64,000 nucleotides of DNA from Bacteroidota bacterium (lineage in GTDB: Bacteria > Bacteroidota > Bacteroidia > Flavobacteriales > Flavobacteriaceae): NCBI GenBank assembly GCA_018829465.1, contig JAHJTN010000017.1, positions 124,001 through 188,000 on the forward strand, read 5' to 3'. Shown one piece after another: positions 34,885 to 44,352 of the stretch (its first letter is position 1; each line of letters starts with the position of its first letter). The position numbers were made by a program, and so were the translations under genes. A model generated the notes under the pieces. The model saw only the letters and a list, made by a program, of their open reading frames with translations, had not been told where the DNA came from and did not search any database.

Positions 34885-37740
34885 CTACTTCACCTCCCAT
34901 TTCTCCTCCGAAATTTGTCCGTTTTGAGAAATACGCACGGTATATTTTCCTTTCGGTAAATAGTATTTTCCATTTTTGGCAGCGGTTGGTTTAAAATCTT
35001 TCTGCTTTTTCTGAATCGCTTTGAGCAAGGTTTCGTCGATGGTCAAATCGTTTTCCGCATAATTGAATCCGCGTACAGCCGTTCCCGAGTTTTGTTGCAA
35101 CACATTTCCCTTTTCATCAGCAATGCTGAGTTGATAGGCTCCGGCATTCGCTGTAAAAAAAGTAAAAGTTGTTTTGGGTTCAAAAGCAGGTCGCCACGTA
35201 CTAAAAGAATTTCCCCAACGCGGCGAAAAACGAACATCTTCTGGCTTAAAAAGTTTTAAAATTGGTGATGATTTTTCTTGTGCCAAAACTTGTAAATTCG
35301 CAATACTCGTTTTATAAAGCGAACGCCCGTGTGTGCCGATAACCAGGTCGTTTGCTTCCGGGTGAACGACCAAATCGTGTACGGCCACTTTCGGCAAACC
35401 TTCCGAAAACAACTCCCAACTGCCGCCCCGGTCAAAACTCACATACACGCTGTCATCCGTCCCTACATATAGCAAACCGGCCACTTTCGAGTCTTCCTTG
35501 ATGACATTGACCGGCGACAAAGGCAGGTTGCTGCTGATGTTTTTCCAAGTTTTACCAAAATCTTCACTCACATAAACGTAGGGTGTAAAATCGTCCCAAC
35601 GATAACCGTTCAGGCTCACATAAACCCTTTCTTTTTTGTGCGCTGAAGCCACCACGCGCGACACCCACAAGTCTTTGGGGAAGTTTGAGGATATGTTTTC
35701 CCAACTGCCGCCGCCGTTGCGCGTGACCTGCACCAAACCGTCGTCGGTACCGGCATAAATCAGCCCAAACTGAAACGGGGATTCCGAAATGGCAGTCAGC
35801 GTCCCGTAAGCTACGTTGCCGGGCTTGCCGCCTTGTGTCAAATCGGGGGAAATGGACTCCCATGTATCGCCTTTGTCTAACGAGCGGTGCAAATGATTGG
35901 AGCCGAAATACAAAATATCTTGGTTGTGGGGCGACAACAGTATGGGTGTTTGCCAATTGAACCTGTATGGCGATTCGCCCAATCCGTGCTGCGGTGTGAT
36001 TCTTTCCGTTTTGCCTTTTGCCAAATCCAACCTAAAATAATTGCCGAATTGAAACCCGGTATAGACGATGTTTGCATTTCTACTGTCAATCTGTACCTGC
36101 ATGCCATCGCCGCCCATGATTTCCTTGTACGGATATTCACCGTCGGCCTGCCAACTTTTAGAAGCGCGATAGGTATTGGCACCTTTCCAAACGCCATTGT
36201 CCTGCAAACCGCCATAAACATTGTAGGGTTTTTGGTTGTCCACATTAATATAGTAGAATTGCCCCACAGCCGGGTCGTTGGCTTTGAGCCAGTTTTGGCC
36301 GTCGTCGTAGGTGATGTTCACCCCGCCATCGTTGCCGTTGACCAAATGCCCCGGTAAATTAGGATCTATCCAAAGCGCGTGGTGGTCGGCGTGTACATTT
36401 TCTTTGTCGATAGACTTAAAGGTTTTGCCGCCATCTTCCGATTTGATGAGTGGCACACCACTGAGATATATCTGTTTGACGTCCTTCGTGTTGACGTTGA
36501 TTTGGGCAAAATAATAGCCGTAGGAATAAAACAGATCATCGATGTAGCCTTCATGTGTTTTCTTCCAGGTTTTCCCACCGTCATCCGTGCGATAGACTTC
36601 AGCTCCTATGACCGGCGTGTCAAACAACTGCGCGTTGGCATCTTCGAGATATTTTGCCAAATCGATGGGTTTCACGCTACCATCACGAACGAGTTGCTTC
36701 ACGTTTTCGGCGCGGTATTTTTCCTGAAAACCGTTGTTTTTCAAATAATCGTTGAGTTTTTTGTTGTCTAAATTTAAAAAGGCTTCGACATCCATTGTTT
36801 TAAAATCATCTTTGGAAAGCGCGTCGGTTTTGGGTTTTTCCGTGGTTTCAGGCCGGTGAAATTGGCTGTCGTGTACCGCATAAACCGTGTTTTCATCAAA
36901 GACTGCCAAGCCAATCCTGCCTACACCTTTTCCGGTTGGGAAGCCGCTTTCTGCAGTTGTCAGCAAAACCCAAGTGTCTCCGCCATTTGTGCTTTTATAA
37001 ATACCTGAACCTGCGCCACTACCGTCAAAATTCCACGCTTTGCGGTCTTTTTGCCAAGCGGCGGCATATTGAACCTGAAAATTTCCGGGGGCAAAAGCCA
37101 CATCAATGATGCCTGTGTTTTCGTCTATAAACAAGGTTTTTTTCCAGGTTTTTCCGCCGTCTTTTGTTTTGAAAACGCCTCTTTCTGCGTTGGGTGAATA
37201 CAGATGTCCGACTGCACCAATGACCACTTCATCCGGATTGTCCGGATTGATGATGATGCGCCCGATGTGGTGCGAATCGGGCAAACCGACGTTTTCCCAG
37301 GTTTTTCCGTGGTCTGTACTTTTCAGGATGCCAATGCCGGCATAGGACGAACGCGAAGCATTGTTCTCGCCGGTGCCGACCCAAATCGTTCCATTTTTCC
37401 AATCTACGGCTATGTCGCCGATGTTTTGCGTAGGTGCATGGTCAAAAACAGATTCAAAGGTGGTACCGTTGTTGTGGGTAAACCACAAACCACCGGATGC
37501 ATAGGCCACATAAAATTCGGTGGGTTTGTCGGGGTTGACATCCAAATCGACCACACGGCCGCTCATGATGTTTGGCCCAATGTTCTGAAAAGGGACGTTT
37601 TGCACAAGGGAATTTTTTGCCAGTATTTGTTTGTTTTCTAATGCTTTGAAAACTTCATCGGCGGGCGTGGCCGGTGTTTGTGCAATAAGATTTGCAACGG
37701 TAAAAAAACCGATAAGCAAACCGAAATAATGTTTATTCAT
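34885..37740 (-). CDS. secreted multi-Asp-box (BNR/sortilin-like propeller) protein
   Basis: 951 aa with a Sec signal (MNKHYFGLLIGFFTVANLIAQ). At least eight Asp-box/BNR-like repeats of the S/T-x-D-x-G-x-T-W type are visible (STDHGKTW, KDGGKTWKK, TNGGDTW, DDGGKTWKK, DKGDTW, RNGGGSW, EDFGKTW, DRGGSW), so the fold is one or two beta-propellers like VPS10/sortilin or sialidase. Annotated homologues are often called glycosyl hydrolases, but no catalytic triad is evident. The last ~130 residues form a separate domain. Probably secreted or outer-surface; substrate unknown. Confidence 0.82.
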   Translation of the reverse strand: MNKHYFGLLIGFFTVANLIAQTPATPADEVFKALENKQILAKNSLVQNVPFQNIGPNIMSGRVVDLDVNPDKPTEFYVAYASGGLWFTHNNGTTFESVFDHAPTQNIGDIAVDWKNGTIWVGTGENNASRSSYAGIGILKSTDHGKTWENVGLPDSHHIGRIIINPDNPDEVVIGAVGHLYSPNAERGVFKTKDGGKTWKKTLFIDENTGIIDVAFAPGNFQVQYAAAWQKDRKAWNFDGSGAGSGIYKSTNGGDTWVLLTTAESGFPTGKGVGRIGLAVFDENTVYAVHDSQFHRPETTEKPKTDALSKDDFKTMDVEAFLNLDNKKLNDYLKNNGFQEKYRAENVKQLVRDGSVKPIDLAKYLEDANAQLFDTPVIGAEVYRTDDGGKTWKKTHEGYIDDLFYSYGYYFAQINVNTKDVKQIYLSGVPLIKSEDGGKTFKSIDKENVHADHHALWIDPNLPGHLVNGNDGGVNITYDDGQNWLKANDPAVGQFYYINVDNQKPYNVYGGLQDNGVWKGANTYRASKSWQADGEYPYKEIMGGDGMQVQIDSRNANIVYTGFQFGNYFRLDLAKGKTERITPQHGLGESPYRFNWQTPILLSPHNQDILYFGSNHLHRSLDKGDTWESISPDLTQGGKPGNVAYGTLTAISESPFQFGLIYAGTDDGLVQVTRNGGGSWENISSNFPKDLWVSRVVASAHKKERVYVSLNGYRWDDFTPYVYVSEDFGKTWKNISSNLPLSPVNVIKEDSKVAGLLYVGTDDSVYVSFDRGGSWELFSEGLPKVAVHDLVVHPEANDLVIGTHGRSLYKTSIANLQVLAQEKSSPILKLFKPEDVRFSPRWGNSFSTWRPAFEPKTTFTFFTANAGAYQLSIADEKGNVLQQNSGTAVRGFNYAENDLTIDETLLKAIQKKQKDFKPTAAKNGKYYLPKGKYTVRISQNGQISEEKWEVK

Positions 37741-37801
37741 GGGAAAGGTTTTAGCAGGGTTGGAAATGAAAGTCTAAAAATAAACAAAATCAGTTTAATT
37801 T

Positions 37802-39094
37802 CTATTCTTTTTTGACCGGCTGAAATGTATCAAACCAAAACAACACCACTCCCAAACCGATTAGGCCCAAGCCTGCTAAACTTTCAAACGGCCGGTCAAT
37901 CAACATATAAATCAATACCCAAAGGCTGAACAAGACATAAATAATTTGAAGAAAAGGTTTCAGCGGGCTTTGAAAAGTACTTTTGTCTCTTTTGACAAAC
38001 AGCAAAGAAACCACCGTAAGCGTTCCCATCAATTGCAATACAAACCCTGCATAGAGCAACACCTGCTCAAAGGTTCCGGTCATGGTAAGCAAAATACTGA
38101 TCCCCGTGTTGAGCCACAAAGCGCGCACCGGAATGCCAGAGTTGTTGGTTTTGGCCAGTGGCCGCCACAGTTTGTAATCCTTTGCCATGGCATGCGTCAC
38201 CCGAGGGCCAATCCATACGTACCCGCTGATGGTGCCGACCAACTGCAAGGCTATAAAAAAACTCACCCATTTGATGCCGTTCACCGGAAAAATATTAGAG
38301 AAGGATATATTGGCAACCTCTACTTTGCCCATCAATTGGTCGAAGGAAGCATGTTTGAGAAAGACGATTTGCAACAAAACATACACGATCATCACCAAAA
38401 GCGTACCGCCTATCAAGGCTTTGGGCAAACTGCTGCGCGGTTGGTCAATTTCTTCTACGATGTAAGCCGCAGCGTTCCAACCCGTGTAAGCATAGGAAAC
38501 ATAAATGAGTGAAACCGCGAAACCGGGCAATAAAATTTCGCGGCTCCAGGAAGCATCAAATTGGATGGCATTCACCGATTCCGGCGCGTACCAAAACCCA
38601 ATGACAATCAAAGAAAACACAAAAAGCAATTTCAATGAAGTCACCACATCCTGAAACCAACCGCTTTGCCGCACATTAAAAGAATGCATGATACTCACCA
38701 AAAGGATGATGCCCAAACCAAACCAGTCGCCATTGGCTTTGCCCATAAATGGGTTGAGGTAGTCTGTCATGGCAATGGCGGCGATGGCGATGGGTGCCGA
38801 AAACCCGACCATGAGGGAAGTCCACGCGTAGAGATAACCCAAAAGCGGATGAAATATCTTGGAGAGAAAAATATAATCGCCACCCGAATTTTTGAAATGC
38901 GTACCCAATTCGGCATAGGTAAAAGCACCGATGAGTGCCATCACACCACCGATAAACCATAGCAAGACGATGCTCCAACTGCTTTTTAAGTCAACCAACT
39001 GAAACCCCAAACTCGTAAAGACGCCGGTGCCGATCATATTCGCAATGACCAGCCCGGCGGCAGTTTTCCATCCAATTTTAGCCTGTGGCATCAT
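37802..39094 (-). CDS. APC-family amino acid permease
   Basis: 430 aa with about 12 transmembrane helices. The N-terminus GWKTAAGLVIANMIGTGVFTSLGFQL carries the APC helix-1 substrate motif (G-x-G-I/V-F). ALIGAFTYAELGTHFKNSGGDYIFL and VSLIYVSYAYTGWNAAAYIVEEI are conserved. It would take up amino acids by proton or substrate coupling; specificity cannot be read. ATG 39094 or the next codon is the start. It lies 27 nt after the TonB-receptor stop and may be read through from it. Confidence 0.9.
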   Translation of the reverse strand: MMPQAKIGWKTAAGLVIANMIGTGVFTSLGFQLVDLKSSWSIVLLWFIGGVMALIGAFTYAELGTHFKNSGGDYIFLSKIFHPLLGYLYAWTSLMVGFSAPIAIAAIAMTDYLNPFMGKANGDWFGLGIILLVSIMHSFNVRQSGWFQDVVTSLKLLFVFSLIVIGFWYAPESVNAIQFDASWSREILLPGFAVSLIYVSYAYTGWNAAAYIVEEIDQPRSSLPKALIGGTLLVMIVYVLLQIVFLKHASFDQLMGKVEVANISFSNIFPVNGIKWVSFFIALQLVGTISGYVWIGPRVTHAMAKDYKLWRPLAKTNNSGIPVRALWLNTGISILLTMTGTFEQVLLYAGFVLQLMGTLTVVSLLFVKRDKSTFQSPLKPFLQIIYVLFSLWVLIYMLIDRPFESLAGLGLIGLGVVLFWFDTFQPVKKE

Positions 39095-39121
39095 ACAGTT
39101 TTTATGCCTACAGGCGTTGTG

Positions 39122-41752
39122 TTAAAGTTTATACGTAAGCCTTGCAAAATAGAAAGCTCCTGTTGTTCCCATCTGTACGGGTGCATATTTGAATACGCCG
39201 AAAAAACTATTGTCATATTCTTGTCTGTCAGGAAATACATCAAATACATTGTTGACACCAGCAGTAAATTGCAAACCGTTAAACAGTTTGACTGTACCGG
39301 TCAAATCGGTTACCGTTCGCGGGTCGTGTTTTTGCGAAACGCCAAACGGGAAACCGTTTCTTGTCACCTGACCAAAATAGGTATTTCTCACGAGAAAATT
39401 AAATCTGCCAATGGCGTAATTCAAATTGAGTATTGCCTTGTGCTTGGGGATGTTAGACTCAATCAAACTTTTTTCTTGTGGGCCAAAATACACATCTTCC
39501 TGACCGATAAATGCCTCGGGGAGGTTGTTGATGCCATCTTTTACGTTGTTGTCGTTGATGTTGTACAACAAAGATGCCGTGAGTTTGCCACCGCCCAAGC
39601 CGGTATTGTAATCGACCACCAAGTCCAATCCGTTGGTTTCGGTATCGACCGCATTGGTAAAAAACCGTCCGGTGGAAGCCCCAAATTGACCGAAAAGATC
39701 TCTGAGTTCAGGCACCGGATCGCCAAACGGATCATTGCCCAAACTTCCTGTCAAAATGATGCGGTCGTCTATTTCGATGCGATAGGCATCTAAAGTGAAC
39801 GATAGATTTTTAAGTGGTTTGTAGGTAAACCCGACGCTATAACTCACAGAGGTTTCTTCTTCTAACTCAGGGATTCCGAGTTGTTTGGCAACCTCGCTGT
39901 CGTTTCTGAAGATTCCGGTATTGAGCAATTCGCCATCAACGATATCTGTGGCAATGTTGTTGAAAAACTGTTGGTGCAGCGATGGTGCCCTAAAACCCGT
40001 GCTGATAGCTCCGCGAACGGCCAACGCATCGGACAGTTCGTATCGAGCCGTCAACTTTCCATTGAATGTGTCGCCAAAATCGCTGTAATCTTCGTATCTT
40101 CCGGCAAGGCCAATCAGGAAATTGTCAGTGACCTCTGCTTCCAAATCTATATAAAAGGAAACGCTGGTTCTGTTTTCAGCAACGGCATTCAAGGGTGAGA
40201 ATCCGGGAAACGATTGCGCGCCACCGTTGATAAAAGAAGCTTCTTCACCTGCCGTAATTTCGTAACGTTCGTACCTGAATTCAGACCCGATCGCCACGTT
40301 CAGGCCGTTGAGTATATAATCGTAATATTTTCGGGCATCCAAATTGACCGTGTTTTGAAAAAACTCGTGTCCACCGGCATCAAATTTGGTTGGGCTGTTG
40401 ACCCCTAATGAGGGGTTGTTGCTGTTTTCGACGGTAAAATCAAAAATGTTTTCTCCAAGCGTGTTGCTCAAATCAAGATCCCACCGGCCCAGTTTGAAAC
40501 GCACACCTGTTGACAGCGATTGGTCGCTGATGTCTGACAATAAAGAAGGTTGGAAACCGAACGGGAACAATTCGGGCACTACGTTGTCGGTCTCGCTTGG
40601 CAAACGTCTAAAACCGAAGCCTTGCCCGTCGCGGACATTCATTCCTCCCGACAGATAGAAAACGGCTTTGTCGGAAAACGGATATTCCAAATTTAGAAAA
40701 CCTTGTATATTTCGAATGGCAGCATCACCTACCTGAAAGTTGAAATCATCACGTTCTAAACCATTTTCAGCCAATCTTTGGTCGTCAATTTCCCTGGCAT
40801 TCGGGTTGCTGAAATCGTAAGCGAAAAAGTTACCAAATTCGGATTGGTCAAAAATAATCAAGTTGTGATTTTGGCTTCGGTTTGTTTTTTGGCGGTCGTT
40901 GAATCCCAAAGTGAGGTTGTAAAACCCGCCATCATCACCCAATTTGGCGCCGTAATTGAGATTTACATCTACCGTTTCCCCGTCTGCCCTTGAGGTTTGG
41001 CCATAAGTGGTATTGACTTCCAAACCGCTATCCTTTTTTAGGATCAGGTTGATGACACCCGCGATGGCATCTGAGCCGTACTGAGCAGAGGCACCATCCC
41101 GCAACACTTCCACGCGTTCGATGGCTGCTGCCGGAATCGCACTTAAATCTGTCCCGACCGAGCCATTGCCAAACGTGCTTTGGTTGTTGACCAATGAGGT
41201 GGTGTGCCTTCTTTTTCCATTGATCAATACCAAGACCTGGTCGGGACCTAAACCGCGAAGCGATGCCGGGTCGATATGCTCCGTTCCATCTGAGGCAGAC
41301 TGCCGATTGTTGTTAAAAGAAGGCACTAAATAATTCAACATATCATTGATGTTGGTCTGCGGCAAAGTGGTTTTGATTTCATTTAAAGGCACCACATCTA
41401 CCGGAACAGGCGTGTTGAGTTTACTCCTATTCGGATTGCGGCTTCCGGTAAGCGTGATTTCGCTCAGGCCCTCTGTTCTTGATTCGAGCGAAACATTCAT
41501 GGTATTTCCCTGAACAAGAACTTCTTTAGCCTCAAAACCGAGTATTGAAAAAACCAGCGTTTGCCCCACTTGCGCCTGAATTTGAAACTTTCCGTCAAAA
41601 TCGGTTGTGGTACCCATCTGCGTCCCTTTGATGACAATGTTTACACCCGGTAGCGGAATACCCGATGGGTCTGAGACAACGCCTTTAATAAAGTTTTGGG
41701 CTTGCAATGTGAGCCCGAATACCAACGATAGAAAAAATAGTTTTGTTTTCAT
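39122..41752 (-). CDS. TonB-dependent outer-membrane receptor
   Basis: 876 aa from ATG 41752 (MKTKLFFLSLVFGLTLQAQ, signal peptide). Order: a carboxypeptidase-regulatory-like domain (FIKGVVSDPSGIPLPGVNIVIKGTQMGTTTDFDG), then a plug (about residues 110-225: NTPVPVDVVPLNEIKTTLPQTNINDML, GLGPDQVLVLINGKRRHT, IERVEVLRDGASAQYGSDAIAGVIN), then a 22-strand-type barrel ending FYFARLTYKL. No SusD partner is adjacent, so a small ligand rather than a glycan is plausible. A Cys-rich leader and terminator lie upstream. Confidence 0.93.
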   Translation of the reverse strand: MKTKLFFLSLVFGLTLQAQNFIKGVVSDPSGIPLPGVNIVIKGTQMGTTTDFDGKFQIQAQVGQTLVFSILGFEAKEVLVQGNTMNVSLESRTEGLSEITLTGSRNPNRSKLNTPVPVDVVPLNEIKTTLPQTNINDMLNYLVPSFNNNRQSASDGTEHIDPASLRGLGPDQVLVLINGKRRHTTSLVNNQSTFGNGSVGTDLSAIPAAAIERVEVLRDGASAQYGSDAIAGVINLILKKDSGLEVNTTYGQTSRADGETVDVNLNYGAKLGDDGGFYNLTLGFNDRQKTNRSQNHNLIIFDQSEFGNFFAYDFSNPNAREIDDQRLAENGLERDDFNFQVGDAAIRNIQGFLNLEYPFSDKAVFYLSGGMNVRDGQGFGFRRLPSETDNVVPELFPFGFQPSLLSDISDQSLSTGVRFKLGRWDLDLSNTLGENIFDFTVENSNNPSLGVNSPTKFDAGGHEFFQNTVNLDARKYYDYILNGLNVAIGSEFRYERYEITAGEEASFINGGAQSFPGFSPLNAVAENRTSVSFYIDLEAEVTDNFLIGLAGRYEDYSDFGDTFNGKLTARYELSDALAVRGAISTGFRAPSLHQQFFNNIATDIVDGELLNTGIFRNDSEVAKQLGIPELEEETSVSYSVGFTYKPLKNLSFTLDAYRIEIDDRIILTGSLGNDPFGDPVPELRDLFGQFGASTGRFFTNAVDTETNGLDLVVDYNTGLGGGKLTASLLYNINDNNVKDGINNLPEAFIGQEDVYFGPQEKSLIESNIPKHKAILNLNYAIGRFNFLVRNTYFGQVTRNGFPFGVSQKHDPRTVTDLTGTVKLFNGLQFTAGVNNVFDVFPDRQEYDNSFFGVFKYAPVQMGTTGAFYFARLTYKL

Positions 41753-41811
41753 AATCTTATTTATTGTGATGCCTTTATTGAATAGCATCTGTTAGTGTTG
41801 AATTTTTTTAT

Positions 41812-41842
41812 AAAAAAAACCTCGCATAAAATATGGGAGGTT
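41812..41842 (-). terminator. intrinsic terminator in the TonB-receptor leader (putative attenuator)
   Basis: On the minus strand AACCTCcCATA pairs with TATGcGAGGTT (one C-C mismatch, tiny T-rich loop), followed by an uninterrupted run of eight T. It ends 59 nt before the receptor's start codon and begins 29 nt after the stop of the Cys-rich ORF, so it would stop transcription before the receptor gene unless disrupted. Confidence 0.85.
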
Positions 41843-41871
41843 ACTTACAGGTTTTTGACCTTTGTATCGGG

Positions 41872-41919
41872 TCAACAACTGCAGCAACACATTCGGAGTG
41901 TACACATAAGTTTTGTCAT
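41872..41919 (-). CDS. Cys-rich leader peptide (15 aa) upstream of the TonB receptor
   Basis: ATG 41919 to TGA 41872 encodes MTKLMCTLRMCCCSC: five Cys (three consecutive) and three Met in 15 residues. It begins about 26 nt after the predicted transcription start and ends shortly before an intrinsic terminator. Rare-residue runs of this kind are the hallmark of ribosome-stalling leader peptides such as those of the trp, his and polycysteine attenuators. Expression and regulatory function are inferred from this arrangement. Confidence 0.65.
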   Translation of the reverse strand: MTKLMCTLRMCCCSC

Positions 41920-41950
41920 AGCAATAAAGAATTTAGTAAAATTTAAAGGG

Positions 41951-41980
41951 CAAAAGTATCACTTTTTTCAAATTCTACAA
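41951..41980 (-). promoter_or_regulatory. promoter of the leader / TonB-receptor transcript
   Basis: TTG (41980-41978) and TACTTTTG (41958-41951) separated by 19 nt give a perfect match to the Bacteroidota TTG-N19-TAnnTTTG promoter. Predicted transcription start about 41945. Confidence 0.7.
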
Positions 41981-41984
41981 ATCT

Positions 41985-42171
41985 GGTAGAGTTTTTTTTT
42001 TACACATAGGCACATACATATTTTTGATGACAAATAAATCCAAAAAAAATATATGATTTGAAGACGTTAAATTCATTTTGTGTGAATAAAAATATACTGC
42101 TTTAACACCCTCTACTGTTATTTTGTTAAAAAAAATCACTAAAATTGTTCGGTTTTTAAAAAATCAAACTT
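41985..42171. other. AT-rich intergenic DNA before the DPP-IV gene
   Basis: About 190 nt between the leader promoter on the minus strand and the dipeptidyl-peptidase start. It presumably includes that gene's promoter; only imperfect TAAAATTG-like boxes were seen. No ORF or RNA structure is convincing. Confidence 0.35.
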
Positions 42172-44343
42172 ATGCAAAGTAGAATATCAAAGTTTATCTT
42201 CTTTTTATGGGTGCCTGCCCTACTCTTCTCTCAACAGCAAGAGTTTTCTCTCGAAGAAATATGGTCGGGAGCTTTTCGCACCCAATCTTTACAATCGCTC
42301 AACTCACTACAAGATGGTCAACACTACACTGTTTTAGAATATGACAGGGTCGCACGTGCATCCAAAATAGTTGTTTACGAATATTTGACCGGCAACCAAA
42401 CAAAGGTTTTGATAGACGGGAAAGACTATCCGGAAGTGAAAGCTTTTGAGGATTACACCTTTAGTCGTGATGAAAAAAAACTTCTGCTCAGCACCGATTC
42501 CGAACCTATATTCAGAAGATCTTCCAAAGGTATTTATTGGGTTTTTGATACCGATTTGCAAAAACTGTTTCAGGTTTCAGACAAGCCCATTCAAGAGCCC
42601 ACTTTTTCACCGGACGGATTGAAGGTGGCTTATGTGTTTGGAAACAATCTATTTGTAAAGGAAATCGGCACGGGAAAAACTACGCAAATCACCTTCGATG
42701 GCAAAAAAAACAGCATCATCAACGGTTTGACAGATTGGGTTTACGAAGAAGAGTTGTCTTTCGTACGCGCATTTGATTGGAACCAAACCGGCGACAAAAT
42801 CGCCTTTATCCGTTTTGACGAATCTGAAGTGCCCGAGTTTTCGATGAGCGTTTTTGGAAAGGAATTGTATCCGCAAGTGGAAACCTTCAAATACCCGAAA
42901 GCAGGAGAAAAAAACTCAGCAGTTTCGTTGCACATTTATAACCTGAACAATCAAAAAACTTCCCCGGTAGATTTGAGTGATTACCAAGATTTCTACATCG
43001 CGCGCATCGGTTGGACCAAGGAAGACAATACTTTGGCAACTTTGATTTTAAATAGGCATCAAAACCAAGTAGATTTGCTGTTTGTTAACGGAAATACTAC
43101 TGAAAAACAACGCATTTTAAGAGAAACCGACAAGGCTTATATCGAACAACCCGAAATGCCACCGTTCTTAGCCGACAACAGTTTTATCTGGGCTAGCGAG
43201 CGCGATGGATTCAACCATTTGTATCACTTCGACAATACCGGAAAACTCCGCAACAAGATTACCGAAGGCAATTGGGACGTGACTTCATTTTACGGCTATG
43301 ACCCAAAATCGAAACGGGTATTTTATCAATCGGTGGAAAACGGCAGCATCAATAGGGACATTTATTCGGTAAAATTAAACGGTAAAAACAAACTCCGTTT
43401 ATCATCTGAAGCCGGTAATAATCGCGCCGATTTTAGTGCCGATTTTTCGTATTACATCCAATCGTTCAGCAACAGTACAACCGCGCCGCGTTTCACTTTA
43501 CACAGTGGTAAGGACGGTAAAAAACTCAAAGATATTAAAGACAATCAGGCTTTGGTGGATAAACTCAAAGGCTACCGGTTACCCGTCAAAGAATTTTCCA
43601 CGCTGAAAGTGGAGAATTTTGACCTGAATATGTGGATGATCAAACCCACAGATTTTGACCCCAATAAAAAATATCCGGTGTTTATGTTTCAATACTCCGG
43701 ACCGGGTTCGCAGAGCGTCTCCAACACTTGGAACAGCACCAATGATTATTGGTATTTTATGTTGGCACAACAAGGTTATATCGTAGTTTGCGTGGACGGC
43801 AGAGGTACGGGTATGCGCGGCGCAGACTTCAAAAAAATGACTTACAAAGAACTCGGGAAATACGAAGTAGAAGACCAAATCAACGCTGCTATTGAGCTGG
43901 GAAAAAGATCTTACGTAGATGCGTCACGCATGGGGATTTGGGGTTGGAGCTACGGTGGTTTTATGGCTTCAAACGCTATTTTTCAAGGCGCGGATGTGTT
44001 TAAAATGGCAATTGCGGTTGCCCCGGTTACCAGCTGGCGGTTTTACGACACCATCTACACCGAGCGCTATATGCAAACACCGCAGGAAAATCCGGGTGGC
44101 TATGACAACAATTCGCCCATCAACCATGTAGATAAATTGAAAGGTGCTTTTCTGCTCGTACATGGCTCGGCAGATGATAATGTACATGTGCAAAATACCA
44201 TGCAAATGGTTGAAGCACTCGTTCAAGCAAACAAACAATTTGATTGGGCTATATATCCCGATAAAAACCATGGTATTTTTGGTGGAAACACACGGCTTCA
44301 GCTCTATCATAAAATGACGGATTTCATCAAAAATAATTTATAA
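42172..44343 (+). CDS. S9 family dipeptidyl peptidase IV
   Basis: 723 aa with a signal peptide (ISKFIFFLWVPALLFSQ). An eight-bladed propeller (~25-475) is followed by an alpha/beta hydrolase domain. The region WVYEEELSF carries the paired Glu that bind the substrate N-terminus in DPP-IV. The catalytic Ser is in GIWGWSYGGFMAS, Asp in HGSADDNVH and His in DKNHGIFGG. It removes X-Pro/X-Ala dipeptides from peptides in the periplasm or outside. A POT peptide importer follows about 200 nt downstream, which fits peptide feeding. Confidence 0.95.
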   Translation: MQSRISKFIFFLWVPALLFSQQQEFSLEEIWSGAFRTQSLQSLNSLQDGQHYTVLEYDRVARASKIVVYEYLTGNQTKVLIDGKDYPEVKAFEDYTFSRDEKKLLLSTDSEPIFRRSSKGIYWVFDTDLQKLFQVSDKPIQEPTFSPDGLKVAYVFGNNLFVKEIGTGKTTQITFDGKKNSIINGLTDWVYEEELSFVRAFDWNQTGDKIAFIRFDESEVPEFSMSVFGKELYPQVETFKYPKAGEKNSAVSLHIYNLNNQKTSPVDLSDYQDFYIARIGWTKEDNTLATLILNRHQNQVDLLFVNGNTTEKQRILRETDKAYIEQPEMPPFLADNSFIWASERDGFNHLYHFDNTGKLRNKITEGNWDVTSFYGYDPKSKRVFYQSVENGSINRDIYSVKLNGKNKLRLSSEAGNNRADFSADFSYYIQSFSNSTTAPRFTLHSGKDGKKLKDIKDNQALVDKLKGYRLPVKEFSTLKVENFDLNMWMIKPTDFDPNKKYPVFMFQYSGPGSQSVSNTWNSTNDYWYFMLAQQGYIVVCVDGRGTGMRGADFKKMTYKELGKYEVEDQINAAIELGKRSYVDASRMGIWGWSYGGFMASNAIFQGADVFKMAIAVAPVTSWRFYDTIYTERYMQTPQENPGGYDNNSPINHVDKLKGAFLLVHGSADDNVHVQNTMQMVEALVQANKQFDWAIYPDKNHGIFGGNTRLQLYHKMTDFIKNNL

Positions 44344-44352
44344 TACCCTGTC

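Noticed and set aside
35564-37641. Several long open frames on both strands within the Asp-box protein gene
   Set aside because: They are shadows caused by its repetitive, less AT-rich sequence; the Asp-box frame has a signal peptide and eight repeats.
37946-38512. 188-codon plus-strand frame inside the APC permease
   Set aside because: It is rich in His, Gln and Arg without any domain, and the opposite strand encodes a clear 12-helix permease.
39104-39793. 229-codon plus-strand frame over the TonB-receptor 3' end
   Set aside because: It overlaps a strongly supported receptor in antisense and has no similarity to known folds.
41812-41980. Known metabolite riboswitch (for example SAM or cobalamin) before the TonB receptor
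   Set aside because: The leader between promoter and terminator is only about 100 nt and shows no recognisable conserved riboswitch core; a Cys-rich ORF explains it better.
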